NCBI GenBank assembly: GCA_027886175.1
Contig: JAJNNQ010000019.1
Coordinates: forward strand, 16,201,501 to 16,265,500
Origin: Phylloscopus collybita
Taxonomy: Eukaryota > Chordata > Aves > Passeriformes > Phylloscopidae
Length of the DNA stretch: 64,000 nt
Direction of reading: 5' to 3'
Numbering within the stretch: position 1 is the stretch's first letter; each line of letters starts with the position of its first letter. The notes below the pieces were generated by a model, which saw nothing but the letters and a program-made list of their open reading frames with translations, was not told the origin of the DNA and searched no databases. This document shows positions 21,528 through 32,855 of this stretch, piece after piece. Made by a program: the position numbers and the translations under genes.

Positions 21528-22495
21528 GAACATGAGGAGATTTGTTTGCTTGGTTACCCCTTCCCATGGGCCTGGCTGGGATTAGGAAGAATTGAGGTCT
21601 CTGGGCTAATTTGTTCCTCCATATCCTCCTGTCAAATGTGAGAACTGCATTAAATGTAACGTGGGACAAGAGGGGGGTCCCTGCTGGGGAGCCAGGTCCT
21701 GAGCCCCCAGCACAGCAGCACTGCTTGGGAAGGGCAGGAATTCTCCAGCAGACCCTGGGGGAAGGGTGGGGAAGCCTTCCCAGGAGCTGGGAGCTGTAAA
21801 GAACCCAGGCACTTACCTTTCCCAAGCAACATGAATAGCAAAATGAATGACATTTTCCTGGCCAGAAGCGAGCAACATTTCTTGATGTATTGGGATGCCA
21901 TAAACTGAAATTTTGTTGGATAGTAAAGTGCATTTAACATTTACTCTCTCTCCTGCTCCATCACTGCTAAACTGTCAATAACTCCCCCTCTTCACACACG
22001 ATTTCTGCTGCGGCTTTGGAAGTTTCTGCAGCGTTAGGAGAGACTTTACCTTGACAACAGATGGGAGGGAGCTTAAAGCCCCAAACAGTAACCTTGTCCT
22101 CATCCTTTCTGTCCATGGGATATTTCTGGGCTGCCTGGCAGCAGTGTCTGGCTGGACTGGTTTGCACATTTCTGGAGCAGGGCCAGGCTGCCCAAGGCGA
22201 GGGATGGCAGCTGCTGGGGCTGAGACACTGTCTAGGCTGGCAGGAAAGGGGTTAATCCAAATTCACACCCTGGCCTTTGACCCAAATAATGAGGAAAATC
22301 CACTAAAAATATTTCTAACTCTTATGAGGTACAAAAACGATCCCAGTATATTAAAGCGTAACAGTTTTGGTAAAATAAAAAAAAAAAAATAATAATAAAA
22401 GTATGACTGATAACTTTCTGGTGAGATAACCATCATTTTAACTGAGCTTAGTGCAGCTGTTCAAAATACTTTAAATACTTACTGGTGTGCTGCTC
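21528..22495. other. Unique non-coding sequence
   Basis: Mixed composition. An A-rich run with 'aataataataaaa' sits at 22371-22402. No exon or transposon was recognised. The stretch at 22300-22480 is AT-rich. Confidence 0.5.
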
Positions 22496-22758
22496 AGCCC
22501 CAGGGATGTCCCAGCACAGCCCCAGAGATGGATGTTCTTGCACAGCCCCAGGGATGGGATGTCTCTGCACAGCCCCAGGGATGGATGTTCTTGCACAGCC
22601 CCAGGGATGGATGTTCTTGCACAGCCCCAGGGATGGGATGTCTCTGCACAGCCCCAGGGATGGGATGTCCCTGCCCAGCCCCAGGGATGGGATGTCTCTG
22701 CACAGCCCCAGGGATGGGATGTCCCTGCACAGCCCCAGAGATGGGATGTCCCTACACA
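22496..22758. repeat. 27-bp minisatellite (about 10 copies)
   Basis: Units consist of 'cacagccccagggatgggat' plus 'gtctctg', 'gtccctg' or 'gttcttg'. A 26/27-bp length change gives the paired chance frames on both strands. Confidence 0.93.
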
Positions 22759-23437
22759 AACCCGTCGGATCCCAGCCCGGCTCTCACAGCCCAGCCTTCC
22801 CCAGCCCATCCTCTCTCAGGCAGATCAAGTGACACTTCCAGGATAACTTTGCCCTGCTGGACTCACAAGTGCCCGACCTGGGGACAGCCCAGCCCTGCCT
22901 CCACCCAGACCCCCCCCCCCCCCCCCCCCCCCAGCCAGGGACCCTCTCTCCTGCCCTGATAACGTCCCTACACTTTGAAGTTCTCGGGATTTAACTGCAT
23001 CACGTTCCCGGGGCTGGCCGGAGAGAAGGGAAATAAAGAAATCAATCACTCGATGAGAGACGGGCTTGAACCAGCGCCAGAACCCGAATTCTGGGAAGGG
23101 AGCCGTTCAGTATTGATTAGAAAGGGGTGTGTTTGTCAGGTGTTCACCAGCCTGGCTCCCCAGCGCTGCCTCCAGCAGGCTCTGGACCCTCCCCAGGGGC
23201 AGAGGCTGCTGCTGTGCTGAGCTGTCCCCAGCAGCATCCCAGAGGAATTCTGTTCCCCTCTGCAGTCAGAGCATCCTCCCCAGGCAGGGCTGGCCAGCAG
23301 GGACACCCCCTGAGCCTCTCCAGCTCCTGCTCTCCCCATGTAGGTTTGGGGTCCCTCCCTGCTCACCCCGAGCTGCTCAGGGGGAGGGGGGCACAGGGTG
23401 GGGGCTGCTGGAGCAGCCCTCTGGGAGCCCCGGGTGC
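22759..23437. other. GC-rich unique sequence with a C23 run
   Basis: GC-rich unique DNA carrying the homopolymer listed separately. The stretch at 22980-23120 has several CpGs. No exon was recognised. Confidence 0.5.
22910..22932. repeat. C23 homopolymer
   Basis: An uninterrupted C run. It could form an i-motif, or a G-quadruplex on the other strand. Its true length may be uncertain. Confidence 0.9.
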
Positions 23438-23735
23438 TGATGCTGTTCAAGATTAACAACGACACAGACTCTGAGGTCAGAAGGCTGAATTTACTCCAGT
23501 CTTTATTACCCAGGAATTTTTTCCCTTTATGCTATTTTACAAACCACCCAAGGGGTGGAAGAAAGACAAACTTCTTCAACTACATTGGTCAGATCAGAGG
23601 GACATCAAGAAGTCCCTCCTAGGGAAAGGAATGTTAACATAGATTAGGTTAGGAAAACGTGTCTCTTGTTGACAGAACAGTGTTTGGGAAAAGGTTTCAG
23701 AGAACCCAAACATCACAGCACCAACCATGGCTACA
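23438..23735 (-). mobile_element. Solo LTR, family A
   Basis: In minus orientation it starts TGTAGCCATGGTTGG (at 23735) and ends ...GAACAGCATCA (at 23438). It matches 52218-52531 and 43068-43383 through the 'ctaggagggacttcttgatg' and 'ccaccccttgggtggtttg' blocks. The sequence GGTGC occurs directly to the left and, after an extra CA, to the right (23738-23742), so an imperfect target duplication is likely. It adjoins or interrupts a minus-strand CR1 on its right. Confidence 0.85.
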
Positions 23736-23737
23736 CA

Positions 23738-23905
23738 GGTGCCACCACCCCCAGCACTGCCAGGGCCACCACGGGCCCTGTCCCCAAGTGCCACCCCACC
23801 CCTTAAATCCCTGCAGGGATGGGGCTCCCCTGCCCTGAGCAGCTGTGCCAGGCCCCGCAGCCCTTTGGAGAGGGAATTTCCTTTCCACAGGAACGTGGGC
23901 TCCCT
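23738..23905 (-). mobile_element. CR1 LINE fragment
   Basis: A minus-strand CR1 of a diverged subfamily with 'cactgccagggccaccac', 'tgtccccaagtgccacc' and 'ttaaatccctgcagggatgg' blocks. It begins at the edge of the family A LTR, which probably inserted into it or beside it. Confidence 0.75.
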
Positions 23906-24965
23906 GAGCAGCACCAGGCAGGGACGTTTCCAGCAGCAGAGCAGATTAATCCCTTTAGCACTGAATTGCACAGGTCAGGCCTCAGAAGTGTGACCAAAGG
24001 TGCAACAATTGCTTCCCTCCCTCCCTCCCTCCCTCCCTCCCTCCCTCCCTCCCTCCCTCCTTCCCTCTCCTGCGCCAGCCACTCACTCAATTCACTCGCA
24101 GCAGCACTGAATGTAACTTAAAATACTCTATTGTTTATTTAATCTAGTATCTTCAATCCCCAGTTCCATTTTTTTAATCCTCACAATTACTGAAACAGGC
24201 AGTTCAGGCTCACAAAAATTAATTTTTCCCTCCAATCTTCGTTGTATCTCTGAGAGGTTATCTGCAGCCTTAATTAAAAACTGTACACCAAAACTACCAT
24301 TTCCCCTCTGAAAGCAGCATCAGTGTAAATAAAAGCAGCAGAAGCCTCTACCTTTCAGCACCTCATTGATTGTTTTACTCAAGACAATTGAAGAATAATT
24401 TAATCCCCCCACCAGCATGGGGATGACCATGGAATAAACCCCTCTGAGCAGAGGCTCAGCCCGGGCTCCTCTGTCTGCCTCCAAAAGCAAATCCCAAACC
24501 TTGCACCTTCCAGGCAAACAAACCAGGAGAGAGGCAGGATCAATAGCTAAATAAGAAACAGGTCAGCTCATTACTTCTAATATTTTACTCATTGACAAAA
24601 GGTATTGACTCCCATTGATGTTCTACAATATGTGTTTAAGGAGCAGATGATGCTTTGCAGAAATGTTTGGAGTGCACTAAGAAAAAGAACAATTACCCCC
24701 ATGACAGAAAATCTATTTTTGTTTGCCATCGTTTTTCATTAGGAGGAGCATTCACAGCAAAAAAATGATGCATCAAGAGGCAGAGGTCCTTTCTGAGCTC
24801 CCAATTTGTGTACTTAGGGAGCAGCTCCAGAGAATTTAATTGCAGCTGCTGGATTTCTGCAGATTTATCGATCACCTTTATGGGGTTTAATCTGAAGCTA
24901 CATCTGTGCTACAGAATTCCCAGCCAGAGAGAGAGGATGATTTTGTGCTGCTGTTACAGACTTCT
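23906..24965. other. AT-rich unique block; candidate conserved non-coding element
   Basis: Apart from a (CCCT)n run at 24012-24062, this is about 900 bp of AT-rich, CpG-poor, non-repetitive sequence. Motifs include 'tttaattaaaaactg' type runs and 'attaggaggagcattc'. Conservation is untested. Confidence 0.3.
24012..24062. repeat. (CCCT)n microsatellite, about 12 copies
   Basis: A perfect tetranucleotide pyrimidine tract. Confidence 0.95.
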
Positions 24966-25080
24966 GAAAAAAAAAACAAAACAAAAAAAACCAAAAAAAC
25001 CAAAAAAACAAAAACAAAAACAAAAACAAAAAAAAAAAAAAAAAAAAAACAAAAAAAAACAAAAAAAAAACAAAAAAACT
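24966..25080. repeat. A-rich (CAAAAA)n tract
   Basis: About 115 bp of A runs interrupted by single C residues. The Lys-rich plus frame and Phe-rich minus frame are artefacts. Confidence 0.92.
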
Positions 25081-25411
25081 GCAGAATGCTTTTCTGTTTC
25101 TTTTGAATTTCATAAGTTTCATTCCCAAATAAATTCAGCGGTGCTGGTCACAGCCCACCCACACAAACAGCTCTGTTTAAGCAACATTACCCTGCAGCCT
25201 CAGTGTGAGAGCTGCAGCAGGATCCGGGCTGCTCCTGCCCTGGCTGAGCCTCTCCTGCAGGTCACACTGCTGGGAGCACTGAGGCTTTCAGAGGAGCCTT
25301 TAGGACCTGACCCACATTTTCAAATTCATTCAGAGAGGAAGTTTTAAAAAAACTCCACCGTGCTTTGAGTGCCTGAGTTTTTATAGTCACTGGTTATTAA
25401 CCCTTTCATGT
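25081..25411. other. Unique sequence, no feature seen
   Basis: About 330 bp of mixed composition between the A-rich tract and a CR1. No repeat or exon was recognised. Confidence 0.5.
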
Positions 25412-25622
25412 AGGGCTCAGGGAATGGCTCCCAGTGCCAGAGGGCAGGGATGAATGGGATCTTGGGCAGGAATTGTTCTCTGGGAGGGTGGGCAGGGTGG
25501 CACAGGGTGCCCAGAGCAGCTGTGGCTGCCCCTGGATCCCTGGCAGTGCCCAAGGCCAGGCTAGACACTGGGGCTGGGAGCAGCCTGGGACAGTGGGAGG
25601 TGTCCCTGCCATGTCCCTGCCA
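25412..25622 (+). mobile_element. CR1 LINE fragment
   Basis: Plus-strand CR1 runs from 'cagggaatggctcccagtgc' to 'gggaggtgtccctgccatg'. The last part is a small local duplication ('tgtccctgcca' twice), and the expected terminal 'ccttccaaccc' block is missing. The 3' tip is therefore deleted. Confidence 0.85.
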
Positions 25623-27195
25623 TGATTATTCAAGTTCCTCCCTCCCTGCAGCCCTTTCCAGGCCAGCCTGCCCCAGACCAGGCTGCTCCTTCTGTTCCAT
25701 GAGGGATTACCTGGAGTCACTCAGAAAATGGTGAAAACCATTTTGCTGTCACATCACCTGGAACGATGGAAGGAAGGATTTGCTGGGAGCTCCAGCTACA
25801 GCCAGGCCTGGCTCACATTTGGTGTGTGCTGAGGTCCCTCAGCCACTGAAATCAAAACTCCAGCTGAATTCCTCATTTCCCACGGGAATCTTAAATCAGT
25901 CCACTTCATTACAAATGGGTTTTTAAGTATCATCTTCCAAACAGATATTTTCATTTAAAATCTGGAAAGGAAAGGAAGACTTAAATTCAAACGCTAGCCC
26001 AAAATGAGAGAAAACATTTTCTCAAATGTGTCTTATGATTTCATTCATATCACTGAAAGGGGAGTTTCAGTGCATATCAAAACAGCTTCTGAGTGCTGAC
26101 CTGGAAGAAAAAACTCCTCTTGTAAACTGAGTCAGTGAAGACCCAATATTCAGAGTATTAAATCAATCCAGGGGGTGCCATTGGTGTAATGGTGCGATTT
26201 GCTTGGTAGAGGAAAGACAAAACATAAAGAAAAACAGAATTATCAGAGCATTGGTCTTTTCTAAGGCAGAAATTTTTATCCTACATTCTTTTTCCCTCCC
26301 CAGAAAAATGAATGAAAGCAGCCCATAGCAGTAATTAAATCCCATTTCTTCCATTTCTTTTCCAACAGTTGTGTTCTACAAATGGAGCTTGCCTTTGTTT
26401 TGTCATGTCCTAATAGATTCCAGAGAAAATTTAATAATTTTCTTCTATCCTATGAGTGACTCAGTGGTGCAAAATAGATGTTAAACAAGGAAAGAACAAT
26501 TTATTTATCTGCTCTTGTGCTCGCTTTGCTTTCATTTGCATGTCAGCTGTTTGGCTAAATGGTGGGATGGGGAGGAGGTGAACGCTGCTCTCGCCTCCTT
26601 CTGCTGATGTAATGACAATGGGAGGATTATTTCTTAATTTTCAGTGTGGTAAGTGGGTAATTATTGTCCAATTAGACTTGCTATTAACCTCTCTGCATCT
26701 CATTTTGCCATCCATAAAACAAGAATAACAGCACTTCCCACTCTCTCTGGGGTTCTGTGGAGATTTATTGGTTAATGCACGGGGAGCACCATGGAAATGA
26801 AACGCTCTGCGCCTCGGTGAGGGCAGGTTATTAATAAAGAATCATCATTAATGTGGCTCTAACTCTGGGAGCTGATCCTGGCAATGGGGTGCACCCCTAA
26901 GGGATCCCCTGTGGGCCTTGGAGCTGGAGCAGCTGGATGGGGAATGTGGAAACGGGGTCTGATGGAATGCAAAGTCAGCTGTAATCGCTGCACATGTGGA
27001 TGTGCTTTCCCCTAAAGTGTTTCCCTCAACTGGGAAAGATGAAAATTCCTAAAAGAAAAATCATAATAATTGGGATAAAAGTCTTCTTAAACTCCTCCTC
27101 CCTGAGCCCACAGCACCTCAGCACGTTCCTTGTGGCACAGCTGGTCTGTGATGTGCTGGGTCTGCAGAGGGGAGCTCCAAAGGGACACAAGGGGA
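25623..27195. other. Unique AT-rich block; enhancer-like sequence at 26440-26880
   Basis: The block contains no recognised repeat. At 26440-26880 it clusters an exact octamer ATTTGCAT (26534-26541), a CAGCTG E-box (26544-26549), an ACAATGG SOX-type site near 26616 and several TAAT/ATTA cores around 26631-26690 and 26770-26850. It is CpG-poor with no open frame. Motif density of this kind is typical of developmental enhancers, but this is inference only. Confidence 0.4.
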
Positions 27196-27545
27196 CACTG
27201 CCCAGCTGGACACACTGCCCAGCCAGGACATACTGCCCAGCACAGCCAGGACACACTGCCCAGCACAGCCAGGACACACTGCCCAGCACAGACACACTGC
27301 CCAGCCAGGACACACTGCCCAGCACAGACACACTGCCCAGCACAGCCAGGACACACTGCCCAGCACAGACACACTGCCCAGCTGGACACACTGCCCAGCA
27401 CAGCCAGGAGACACTGCCCAGCTGGACACACTGCCCAGCACAGACAGGACACACTGCCCAGCTGGACACATTGCCCAGCACAGCCAGGACACACTGCCCA
27501 GCTGGACACATTGCCCAGCACAGACAGGACATGCTGCCCAGCCCT
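27196..27545. repeat. Minisatellite (cacactgcccagcacagccagga)
   Basis: Alternating modules of 'cacactgcccagcacagcca' and 'cacactgcccagctgga', 17-25 bp each, about 16 units. Cys/Trp/Gly-rich frames on the minus strand are artefacts. Confidence 0.93.
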
Positions 27546-27895
27546 GCAGGTCCCCTCCCTGCCAGCTGTGCTGCTGCTGTTTCAGGGTCTGTCCCTCTGC
27601 AGGGCACAGCACAGCTCCCAGAGCCTGTCCATGTTCCTGCTGCAGCACCAGGCTGTGTCTGAGGCCGTGCCTTTCCATCAGCCAGGATAATTTAATTAGA
27701 GTCTGTACCAGCTGATGCATGGGGAGACACCAGCGAGGAGAGTGCTGTACCCACCAAGGAATAAAAGCATTTCCAGAAACCTTCCTTCTGCAGCTCAGGC
27801 CTCATGTAAGCGCCTGGAAGGTTTCCAGTTGTCCCTGCTGCTCCTGCTCCCATCTGTCCCCTGAGCAGCACCAAAGCCAGCCCTGCTGGTGTGCA
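27546..27895. other. Unique sequence, no feature seen
   Basis: About 350 bp of unique DNA, with 'ggataatttaattagagtc' near 27683. No repeat or exon was recognised. Confidence 0.5.
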
Positions 27896-27972
27896 CACAG
27901 GCAGACACAGAGAGACACAGACAGACACAGAGAGACACAGACAGACACAGACAGACACAGACAGACACACAG
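27896..27972. repeat. (ACAGACACAG)n microsatellite
   Basis: Tandem 'acagacacagagagac' and 'acagacacagac' modules, about 77 bp. Confidence 0.92.
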
Positions 27973-28134
27973 ACATCCTCCCCACCGAGCCCAGGGGGTG
28001 TCCCAGCCCTCCCCACAGCCCAGGGGGCAGAGCCCAAAGCAGTGCTGGCTGTACAAGGTACAAGGGCAGGAGGGGGCACCTCGCCCCTGACCCCTGGGGG
28101 TGCTGCTGGGCTGTGCCCCGGGGCACTCCCTGCG
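27973..28134. other. Unique GC-rich spacer
   Basis: A GC-rich link between two tandem repeats, with no other feature. Confidence 0.5.
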
Positions 28135-28358
28135 GGTTTGGGGCTCACTGCTCCCCAGGGACTGACAGAGCTGGAGCTGGCACAAACCCCCAGCTGCTGC
28201 TGTCTCTGGGTTTGGGGCTCACTGCTCCCCAGAGACTGATGGAGCTGGAGCTGGCACAAACCCCCAGGTGCTGCTGTCTCTGGGTTTGGGGCTCACTGCT
28301 CCCCAGGGAGTGACAGAGCTGGAGCTGGCACAAACCCCCAGCTGCTGCTGTCTCTGGG
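28135..28358. repeat. Tandem repeat, 75-bp unit, 3 copies
   Basis: Each unit begins 'gggtttggggctcactgctc', continues 'cagagctggagctggcac' and ends 'ccccagctgctgctgtctct'. The copies are about 95% alike. All three keep one frame open, but the reading is not protein-like. Confidence 0.92.
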
Positions 28359-29159
28359 TAAAGGCAAAGAATGAACACGAGCAGGGCCCTTCAGCCCTGC
28401 CTGGCAAAAGAGAAGTGGCCATAATCTCTGAATAGAGAAAGTTCTGAGTCAGTAACTCCCTCCTCATGGTTCCCCGACCCTCAGCCCAGGAGGGCTTTTC
28501 CAGGCTCAGTGACCCCGGGATTCTGTGGAGCCGAGCCCTGGGAGGAGGACAATTCCCTGCCCCGTGTTCTCCAGGGATGTGTCTCCCCTCTCCCTGCTGT
28601 GACAGTGCCTGGCAGCCACAGCACTGGTGGCTCATGGGGACAGGGCACAGGCAAGCTGAGGGCCTCGGGGTGGGGAACAACCTCAAAACGATTCTTAGGG
28701 CTGATACAAAACTCAGCTTAAAAGCTCTTCTGTTTGAACAAGTTGCCTCTGCTAAGAACATTATGTCTTTCTCAGGGAAAAAAACAAAACCGTTGTCTCA
28801 TTTGAAAACGAGTGCTTCCTTTAGGGCTAATTAAGCTGACAAATAACACTTGCAGAGATTGAGCAGTTTAACTGATGACAAGGCAGCGCTGCCGGAACCC
28901 TGGAGAGGAGCAATCGCTGCTGTGCACAGCTGGGAAAATTACTGTGTCCCCTCTGTATCACGACAGTGAATGAGGGAAAAATAATACCTCATTAATCTTC
29001 CTAATGAACCCCTTCCAAACGAGACAATTCACAATTCCACGGCACACACGGGGTTGCTGTGGAGATCTGCTGAGCTGCCTCCCTTTGAGCTGCATCAGAG
29101 GCTGCAAAACCCAGCAGCAGTGGCCAGCAGGACACAGCACCAGCCCAGGGTCACCCTCC
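28359..29159. other. Unique sequence; AT-rich candidate block at 28680-29050
   Basis: GC-rich at first, then AT-rich and non-repetitive. Motifs include 'gggctaattaagctgac' near 28823 and 'cctcattaatcttcctaatg' near 28987. Regulatory potential is untested. Confidence 0.35.
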
Positions 29160-29360
29160 TGCCCCAGAATCCCAGCAGGAAGGGACCTCAAAGTCCATCC
29201 CATCCCAGTGCCATGGGCAGGGACACCTCCCACCACTCAGGCTGCTCCCAGCCCTGATGTCCAGCCTGGCCTTGGGCACTGCCAGGGATCCAGGGGCAGC
29301 CCCAGCTGCTCTGGGCAGGAGGTGCTGTCTCATCCCAGGGCTGGGCTGGCATCCTTGGGA
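29160..29360 (-). mobile_element. CR1 LINE fragment plus shared flank
   Basis: The minus-strand CR1 end has 'gccccagaatcccagcagga' at its 3' terminus and 'ccatgggcagggacacctcc'. It stops at 'gctgctctgggca'. The next 43 bases beginning 'ggaggtgctgtctcatccc' are not CR1 but occur again after the CR1 at 30732-30869. Confidence 0.82.
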
Positions 29361-30731
29361 GGGCTGGGTTTCTTTGGTTGCTCTAATTATCGGGTGGAAG
29401 ATGCAATCAAGGCAGGGCAAGGTGACAGATGGCAGAAATGTGGGGTTTGGGGCATCAGGGCCAGAGCTGTGACCTCCTCCAGGAAAAGCTTCTCAGCCCT
29501 CTGAGCACAGGGACACTCAGCCCTGGGCAGGGTTCTGCCTGCAGAGCACAGCCCTGTTCGAGGGAGCTGCTGCCTGAGCCCCCCCCCCATCCGCGGGCAG
29601 GAGCACAGGCTGTTAATTACTGTTAATCACACACCAGTAATCCTCTGACAGCCGCAATAAAGACCGAGGTCCCGGCCTTTGCTCTTTGTGTGTTTAATAC
29701 CGACTCAACAGGACTCATCGCTGCCTTTGAAGGTTTGGGTTCCTGCAGCCCCCAGCAGGAAGGTGCCTCCACGGAAGTGCAGGGGCTTCCAAACCTTCTC
29801 AGCGGAGGCTTTCAGTGAAGTCCCAAACCTACAGTGCTCCAGAGCCCATGTCACACTTTTCCTGTCTTCTGTTACGGAGTTTGGGAAGAATCCTGACAAA
29901 AATCTCAATCCTGAGCAGTGCAGCCAACCCTCCGGCATCCACGGAGCTTTTGGATCTCTAAATAAATAATATTATTTACATAAACATCCTAAAGGAAGGG
30001 AATCCAGCAGGGAACACTCGTGTGGGTATTTCCTTCCTAGAGGGATTACAAACCCTCCTGGCAGAGGCTCTGGGGTGTGTGCTGGATGGGTCCTGGCAGG
30101 GCTGTTGGATCCCCAGGGGTGACCAGGAGTGCCAGGGGGACACAGGGACCCTGCAGCCCTGGGTGTGCCCGCAGGGCTGGGCCAGCCTGGCTGCTGCTAC
30201 AGCTCCAGCAGCCCAGATGGGCTGAGAGCCCTTGGTGAGGCTCCTGTCCCCTGCTCCTGAACCCCCAAATTATGCACAGCCACATCTGCATCCCAGCTTG
30301 CACAGCCCAGGGAGCCTCCCGGGAATAAAAAATGGATAAAGCAGCCTCAAGTTATGTTTCTGTTTTCCCTTTCCAGGCTGGAAACACAGATATTCCCACA
30401 TCAAACAACCCTATCTAAATGCTGCCACTGCAAATATCCACCAGTTTCTGCAACATTTCAAGTGCTGTGCTGCCACAGCTCTGTGCTCTGCTCTTTATTA
30501 TTTAAGCTGTTTCTCTCAGACAAGGGCTCAGAGCCCACAGCAGCACTCTCAGGGCTGGGGAGCCCCTCTGGGGTGGCTCCTGGGGTGTTGGGGTCCCCAG
30601 GACTCCCCTGCCTGGCCCCATATGGCTCCAGCCTGCCCAGGAGAAGAGGGAATATTGAGGTCATCCCATGAGGTCTTGGGCAATTTCCAGAGAATTCTGC
30701 CTGGTCACAGGAACAGGTGCCAACCCTTTCC
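29361..30731. other. Unique non-coding sequence
   Basis: Mixed composition. A C-rich run of nine lies near 29580. The stretch at 29600-30000 is AT-richer. No exon or transposon was recognised. Confidence 0.5.
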
Positions 30732-30869
30732 CCATGGGCAGGGACACCTCCCAGCCCCAGCCCCGATGTCCAGCCTGGCCTTGGGCACTGCCAGGGATCC
30801 AGGGGCAGCCCCAGCTGCTCTGGGCAGGAGGTGCTGCCTCATCCCAGGGCTGGGCTGGCATCCTTGGGA
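30732..30869 (-). mobile_element. CR1 LINE fragment, duplicate of 29211-29360
   Basis: The same CR1 truncation point and the same 43-bp non-CR1 flank as 29211-29360, in direct orientation 1.5 kb away. This indicates a small segmental duplication after CR1 insertion. The 3' tip present at 29160-29210 is absent here. Confidence 0.82.
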
Positions 30870-31779
30870 TGGATCCTTTCCCAGTGGCCCAGACCATGGT
30901 GAGATGGTACCAGAGCTGTGGGAACCTCTGCAGAGCAGCCAAAGCCTTTGTTCCACACAGGAACCTCACAACCACGAACTGCCTTCCAAAACCTTATTTA
31001 AGGGTCAAGACAATGAGCCCTGTGACCATTTTCCTTGCCCATCCACTCAGCATTGAAAGCCCTGGCTCTGAAAAGCGTTTCAGGGTGTATTGAGGAACTT
31101 CAAACTTCGACTTCAAAGCCTTCCACTTGTGTAAAACTGCTTTCCACATGAGAAGTGTCCCTTCAGAGCAAGGTTTTATCTCTTTCTCCAGGCCTGATTC
31201 CCTGTCACAGAGCCCCACAGAGCTGAGGAGGGGGAATTCAGCTTTGGGAATTCGGCTGAGAGGCCCCAGCAGCTCCGATGGCCACGCTGCCCCTGGCATG
31301 GACAAATTCACTCTGGCTTTGTCTGCTCCAGCACTGCCACCCCCTCCTAGCTCTTCCCTAACACAATCTTGTTATCTTTGGGCCTTGCATGGCTTTTTAA
31401 TGATCATTATTATTCATATAGCACGGTGCACGCAGACAAATTTAATCATGTTGTTTACATGAGCAAACCTGATCGACTAATGGAGAAATTACACATTTTG
31501 TTCCCACTGTTGGCACAAATGCAATTTCTTTTCTCACTCTCATTAACACAGTTAATGTTTATAAAAGTCTGGTGCTGCTGGAGATGAAAGTGTTTTCTCC
31601 AAAGAACAGGTAAACCATAAACAATACCAAGAGTTCCTCCCACCCTGATACTGCAATAAATGTGTTTCAATCCCACGATGAAATGAGTGAGGAAAGTAGC
31701 CAAGGAGTCAGGTCCAGATTAATCATATTTGATGAAGAGCTGTTGGAAAGTGCAGGGAAAAAAAAAATCCTACAGAAAG

Positions 31780-31815
<36 letters not shown>

Positions 31816-32186
31816 AATTGCTGAAAAACACCAACATTCAGCCAAAACCTGGAACACAGTCAGCTCTTGGGTGGAACATCAATAGAAGGCTTTGCCTGAT
31901 GCCATTGCCTTCTAAAACTGAGCACAGAAACACAACTTGCCCAAAATTGCCCGTGCAGAAAATCTCATTAGTGCACAGATCTCCAAAAGTACAAGGTACC
32001 TGCCTGCCTTCATCCCTTTATTATCTGTACAGCAACGGAATAATTAAGCAGATCCGCCGGCTCCCTAGAAAGAGGGGAAATACGCTGCTGCTGTGACACA
32101 AATAAGGATGAGGAAGGAACTGCTGCAGCTGGAGAGCAATTACCCCTCAGCAGCACGAATTCCTGCTCAGGTATTTCTCTAATCCG
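30870..32186. other. Unique sequence; enhancer-like block at 31340-31720; A31 run
   Basis: The stretch at 31340-31720 is AT-rich and non-repetitive. It has a forkhead-type TGTTTAC near 31451, TGTTTAT near 31556, several TTAAT/ATTA cores (31395-31415, 31440-31450) and a GATA-type TTATCT near 31371. An A31 homopolymer lies at 31783-31813. No exon was recognised. Confidence 0.35.
31783..31813. repeat. A31 homopolymer
   Basis: An uninterrupted A run preceded by a shorter A run at about 31758. No retroposed parent sequence was recognised upstream. Confidence 0.9.
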
Positions 32187-32855
32187 GTGTCATTAGTGCG
32201 GATGTCACACACAGAGGTACTGCGGACCCTGAAAGGAGGAGACACATCGGCTCAAGGGATGCTTTCCCCCAGGGCACAGCGTTCCCATTCCAGCCCTGAG
32301 GGCAGGGCTTGTGCCCAGCACTGCTCTGGTTCTGCCGAGGCACGGCTCCGTCATTCCCTGAACTCCTCACACTCTCAAGAAGCGGTCAAACTCCCTTTGA
32401 GACATGCTTCCCCCATTATCTTTCAGTTACCTGAAGGATCTTCTTTTTCTATAGGCGGTACCACACCCGAATTTCGGGTTTCCACTCCTCAACCAGAAGG
32501 AGGGACAATGTCAACCACATCGGTACTTGATGTGGAAAGGGTTGAAAAACAAAAGGTTTTGAGTATACAAGGATCTTCCAGCTCACACGGCTGGAACCCT
32601 TTGCTCTCCCCAGCCTGGTTTGCCCCAGCAGCCTCTCTCCATCCAGGCCCGTGCTTTGCCCGTGTCCCTGCAGCTCCATCCCGGGGTGTTTCCACACATC
32701 CCCCCATGGAAACCCCTCCTTGCCCTGCCCCAGGCAGGAACAGGCACACTTCCCTTGGAAGCATCAAGGAAGGAGCTCTGCAAATGCCGTTTATGGAAAT
32801 TCCCCCCAAGCAGGATCCCTTTAAAAGAACAAACACGGAATTAGGGTGCTGGTGA
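32187..32855 (+). other. Open frame of 222 codons, coding status unknown
   Basis: An ATG-started frame stays open for 669 nt in moderate-GC, non-repetitive DNA. I do not recognise the product. The middle (codons about 70-130) has balanced amino-acid use and codes for a Ser/Thr/Pro-rich stretch. Codons about 150-190 are Pro/Ala-rich, as in shadows of GC-rich DNA. A pyrimidine tract ending in AG at about 32455 resembles a splice acceptor. It could be chance, a remnant of a transposon gene or part of a non-coding transcript. I would not annotate it as a gene without transcript or conservation support. Confidence 0.15.

Noticed and set aside
27196..27545. Regular spaced repeats resembling a CRISPR array
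   Set aside because: There are no unique spacers. Units are simple tandem duplications with variants, in a vertebrate genome.
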